Shown piece after piece: positions 61,203 to 64,000 of a DNA stretch of 64,000 bases. Position 1 is the stretch's first letter, and every line of letters starts with the position of its first letter. The translations under genes and the position numbers were made by a program. Location: contig JAPJBO010000014.1 of assembly GCA_030068145.1 (NCBI GenBank), positions 558,001 through 622,000 of the forward strand, in the 5' to 3' direction. The stretch is from Diplonema papillatum. Its lineage: Eukaryota > Euglenozoa > Diplonemea > Diplonemida > Diplonemidae. Under the pieces are notes generated by a model. That model ran no database searches and was not told the origin of the DNA. It saw only the letters and a program-made list of their open reading frames with translations.

Positions 61203-64000
61203 TTAAACCAACTCCACTTTCATACTGCTGTAGCTTCCCACTGGCTCGCTTCGCACATTCCTGGGTGCCTGAGCCCCTTTGGAGTACTTCGAATATGTGA
61301 ACAATCCAGTGCCAACAACAAGCGCAACCCCGGCAAAAACGCCGGCAAAGAGCCCCAACTGGGTAACGTCGAAGCTCGAGTCACCACCCTTCTCCTGCTG
61401 GTTGTCTGAAGGTTCACCGACCGACGCTCCTCTCAGCATCCCTGTGGTCTCTTCAGTCTGGATGGTCATCACAGCAGTGCAGTACTTCGTTACTTCCCCA
61501 CCAATGGCCATCATACCATCCTTCGCCAGGCACTCAGTTCCCTTCGGGCAGTCTCCCTCCCTGTTGACTGCAACGCCGGTCTCAACTCCGCCGCTCTTGC
61601 ACACTTCACCTTCACGAAGGATGTTCGACTCGCAAACAGGTTGGCCATCCTTGTTCACACGGCAGGATCCGATCAAGCAACGGACAGTGGCGCATGCATC
61701 AACAGGCGGTTCAGTCTGGATGGTCATCACAGCAGTGCAGTACTTCGTCACTTCCCCACCAATGGCCATCATACCATCCTTCGCCAGGCACTCAGTTCCC
61801 TTCGGGCAGTCTGCCTCCCTGTTGACAGCAACGCCGGTCTCAACTCCGCCGCTCTTGCACACTTCACCTTCACGAAGGATGTTCGACTCGCAAACAGGTT
61901 GACCATCCTTGTTCACACGGCAGGATCCGATCAAGCAACGGACAGTAGCGCATGCATCAACAGGGGGTTCAGTCTGGATGGTCATCACAGCAGTGCAGTA
62001 CTTCGTTACTTCCCCACCAATGGCCATCATACCATCCTTCGCCAGGCACTCAGTTCCCTTCGGGCAGTCTGCCTCCCTGTTGACTGCAACGCCGGTCTCA
62101 ACTCCGCCGCTCTTGCACACTTCACCTTCACGAAGGATGTTCGACTCGCAAACAGGTTGGCCATCCTTGTTCACACGGCAGGATCCAATCAAGCAACGGA
62201 CAGTGGCGCATGCGTCAACAGTAGCCTCGTGGCACTCGGCGTCACCGCGGTCGTTGATAACACACTTGCCTGCGCACTTCACCATCGAGCACGGGTCAAC
62301 GTTGTCGACTGGTTCAACAGGCTTCTCACCTCCGCAAACAGGCTTGCCATCCTTGTTGACATGGCAGGTTCCGATCAAGCAACGGACAGTGGCGCATGCA
62401 TCAACAGGCGGTTCAGTCTGGATGGTCATCACGGCAGTGCAGTACTTCGTCACTTCTCCACCAATGGCCATCATACCATCCTTCGCCAGGCACTCAGTTC
62501 CCTTCGGGCAGTCTGCCTCCCTGTTGACAGCAACGCCGGTCTCAACTCCGCCGCTCTTGCACACTTCACCTTCACGAAGGATGTTCGACTCGCAAACAGG
62601 TTGACCATCCTTGTTCACACGGCAGGATCCGATCAAGCAACGGACAGTAGCGCATGCATCAACAGGGGGTTCAGTCTGGATGGTCATCACAGCAGTGCAG
62701 TACTTCGTTACTTCCCCACCAATGGCCATCATACCATCCTTCGCCAGGCACTCAGTTCCCTTCGGGCAGTCTGCCTCCCTGTTGACAGCAACGCCGGTCT
62801 CAACTCCGCCGCTCTTGCACACTTCACCTTCACGAAGGATGTTCGACTCGCAAACAGGTTGACCATCCTTGTTCACACGGCAGGATCCGATCAAGCAACG
62901 GACAGTAGCGCATGCATCAACAGGGGGTTCAGTCTGGATGGTCATCACAGCAGTGCAGTACTTCGTTACTTCCCCACCAATGGCCATCATACCATCCTTC
63001 GCCAGGCACTCAGTTCCCTTCGGGCAGTCTCCCTCCCTGTTGACTGCAACGCCGGTCTCAACTCCGCCGCTCTTGCACACTTCACCTTCACGAAGGATGT
63101 TCGACTCGCAAACAGGTTGGCCATCCTTGTTCACACGGCAGGATCCGATCAAGCAACGGACAGTGGCGCATGCGTCAACGGTAGCCTCGTGGCACTCAGC
63201 GTCACCGCGGTCGTTGATAACACACTTGCCTGCGCACTTCACCATCGAGCACGGGTCAACGTTGTCGACTGGTTCAACAGGCTTCAGACCTCCGCAAACA
63301 GGCTTGCCATCCTTGTTGACACGACAGGTTCCGATCAAGCAACGGACAGTGGCGCATGCATCAACAGGGGGTACAGTCTGGATGGTCATCACAGCAGTGC
63401 AGTACTTCGTCACTTCTCCACCAATGGCCATCATACCATCCTTCGCCAGGCACTCAGTTCCCTTCGGGCAGTCTCCCTCCCTGTTGACAGCAACGCCGGT
63501 CTCAACTCCGCCGCTCTTGCACACTTCACCTTCACGAAGGATGTTCGACTCGCAAACAGGTTGACCATCCTTGTTCACACGGCAGGATCCGATCAAGCAA
63601 CGGACAGTAGCGCATGCATCAACAGGGGGTTCAGTCTGGATGGTCATCACAGCAGTGCAGTACTTCGTTACTTCCCCACCAATGGCCATCATACCATCCT
63701 TCGCCAGGCACTCAGTTCCCTTCGGGCAGTCTGCCTCCCTGTTGACAGCAACGCCGGTCTCAACTCCGCCGCTCTTGCACACTTCACCTTCACGAAGGAT
63801 GTTCGACTCGCAAACAGGTTGGCCATCCTTGTTCACACGGCAGGATCCAATCAAGCAACGGACAGTGGCGCATGCGTCAACAGTAGCCTCGTGGCACTCG
63901 GCGTCACCGCGGTCGTTGATAACACACTTGCCTGCGCACTTCACCATCGAGCACGGGTCAACGTTGTCGACTGGTTCAACAGGCTTCTCACCTCCGCAAA
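61203..64000 (-). CDS. Modular Cys-rich (EGF/follistatin-like) type I membrane protein, 5' end outside window
   Basis: The frame is open to the right edge, so the start and signal peptide lie beyond 64000. It consists of two module types. Module A (86 residues, 8 Cys; DACATVRCLIGSCRVNKDG at its start, ending TKYCTAVMTIQTEPP) occurs eight times. Module B (about 62 residues, 8 Cys; includes DPCSMVKCAGKCVINDRGD) occurs twice in full and once partially at the edge. Reading N to C: partial B, A, A, B, A, A, A, B, A, A, A. A linker, one transmembrane helix (LGLFAGVFAGVALVVGTGLF) and a roughly 35-residue cytosolic tail ending MKVELV follow. Modules are almost identical in DNA, implying recent amplification or gene conversion. 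Likely a cell-surface adhesion or receptor protein; ligand unknown. Confidence 0.85.
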   Translation of the reverse strand, partial: CGGEKPVEPVDNVDPCSMVKCAGKCVINDRGDAECHEATVDACATVRCLIGSCRVNKDGQPVCESNILREGEVCKSGGVETGVAVNREADCPKGTECLAKDGMMAIGGEVTKYCTAVMTIQTEPPVDACATVRCLIGSCRVNKDGQPVCESNILREGEVCKSGGVETGVAVNREGDCPKGTECLAKDGMMAIGGEVTKYCTAVMTIQTVPPVDACATVRCLIGTCRVNKDGKPVCGGLKPVEPVDNVDPCSMVKCAGKCVINDRGDAECHEATVDACATVRCLIGSCRVNKDGQPVCESNILREGEVCKSGGVETGVAVNREGDCPKGTECLAKDGMMAIGGEVTKYCTAVMTIQTEPPVDACATVRCLIGSCRVNKDGQPVCESNILREGEVCKSGGVETGVAVNREADCPKGTECLAKDGMMAIGGEVTKYCTAVMTIQTEPPVDACATVRCLIGSCRVNKDGQPVCESNILREGEVCKSGGVETGVAVNREADCPKGTECLAKDGMMAIGGEVTKYCTAVMTIQTEPPVDACATVRCLIGTCHVNKDGKPVCGGEKPVEPVDNVDPCSMVKCAGKCVINDRGDAECHEATVDACATVRCLIGSCRVNKDGQPVCESNILREGEVCKSGGVETGVAVNREADCPKGTECLAKDGMMAIGGEVTKYCTAVMTIQTEPPVDACATVRCLIGSCRVNKDGQPVCESNILREGEVCKSGGVETGVAVNREADCPKGTECLAKDGMMAIGGEVTKYCTAVMTIQTEPPVDACATVRCLIGSCRVNKDGQPVCESNILREGEVCKSGGVETGVAVNREGDCPKGTECLAKDGMMAIGGEVTKYCTAVMTIQTEETTGMLRGASVGEPSDNQQEKGGDSSFDVTQLGLFAGVFAGVALVVGTGLFTYSKYSKGAQAPRNVRSEPVGSYSSMKVELV
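61430..64000. repeat. Coding tandem array of 258-bp and about 186-bp modules
   Basis: The 258-bp module A DNA (for example CACAGCAGTGCAGTACTTCG to CTTGTTCACACGGCAGGATC) recurs eight times with only scattered silent or near-silent changes (Ala/Gly at the AD/GD codon). Module B copies are equally close. Confidence 0.95.

Overview
The window is a stretch of a repeat-rich nuclear genome from a unicellular eukaryote. Evidence for this is GT-AG introns that join conserved protein frames in matching phase, kinesin, J-domain, DWNN-RING and EGF-like proteins, LINE and Mutator-like transposons, MITEs, long satellites, and a stray 18S rRNA fragment. The lineage cannot be fixed from this sequence. GC-rich, Ala/Pro/Gln-rich exons in repeat-choked DNA, with every credible gene on the minus strand, would fit a protist such as a euglenozoan (diplonemid-like) or an alveolate, but this is inference.

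Layout. 1-6367: a 31-bp satellite, a 110-bp tandem repeat, a MITE and no convincing gene. 6368-8443: exons of a membrane protein whose last intron holds an 18S rRNA fragment. 8718-11240: a secreted, probably GPI-anchored protein made almost wholly of repeats. 11884-14242: a foldback TA-type MITE and two abundant dispersed repeats. 14188-19418: a LINE and a nearly identical 5'-truncated copy, each bracketed by the same 54-bp sequence. 19455-21971: a kinesin-like protein with an eroded motor. 23408-25034: a two-exon Q-rich, NLS-bearing protein. 25035-36469: mostly repeats, with a complete-looking Mutator-like element at 30742-32404 whose ends are inverted tandem arrays. 36470-37906: a polyQ, RS/KD-rich nuclear protein.

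39995-43947: a three-exon RBBP6/Mpe1-like DWNN-zinc knuckle-RING gene. Its second intron carries an antisense LINE relic and a 53-bp array. 44230-46231: two small unassigned genes. 47393-47695: a short ORF with a ubiquitin-protease-like His box. 48926-51387: a truncated duplicate, then a two-exon DNAJC8-like J-domain gene split at the HPD motif. 52341-56618: a large repetitive coiled-coil gene, probably two exons. 56696-58772: a 104-bp repeat, a broken copy of the upstream exon and a 65-copy 19-bp satellite. 61203-64000: the 3' part of a modular Cys-rich type I membrane protein that runs off the window.

Themes. Three of the conserved nuclear proteins (RBBP6/Mpe1-like, DNAJC8-like, RS/polyQ) point to pre-mRNA processing, but they are not shown to work together. 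Introns are the main refuge of dispersed repeats, so frame analysis alone truncates several genes; the splice junctions proposed here come from phase-matched GT-AG sites and need transcript support.
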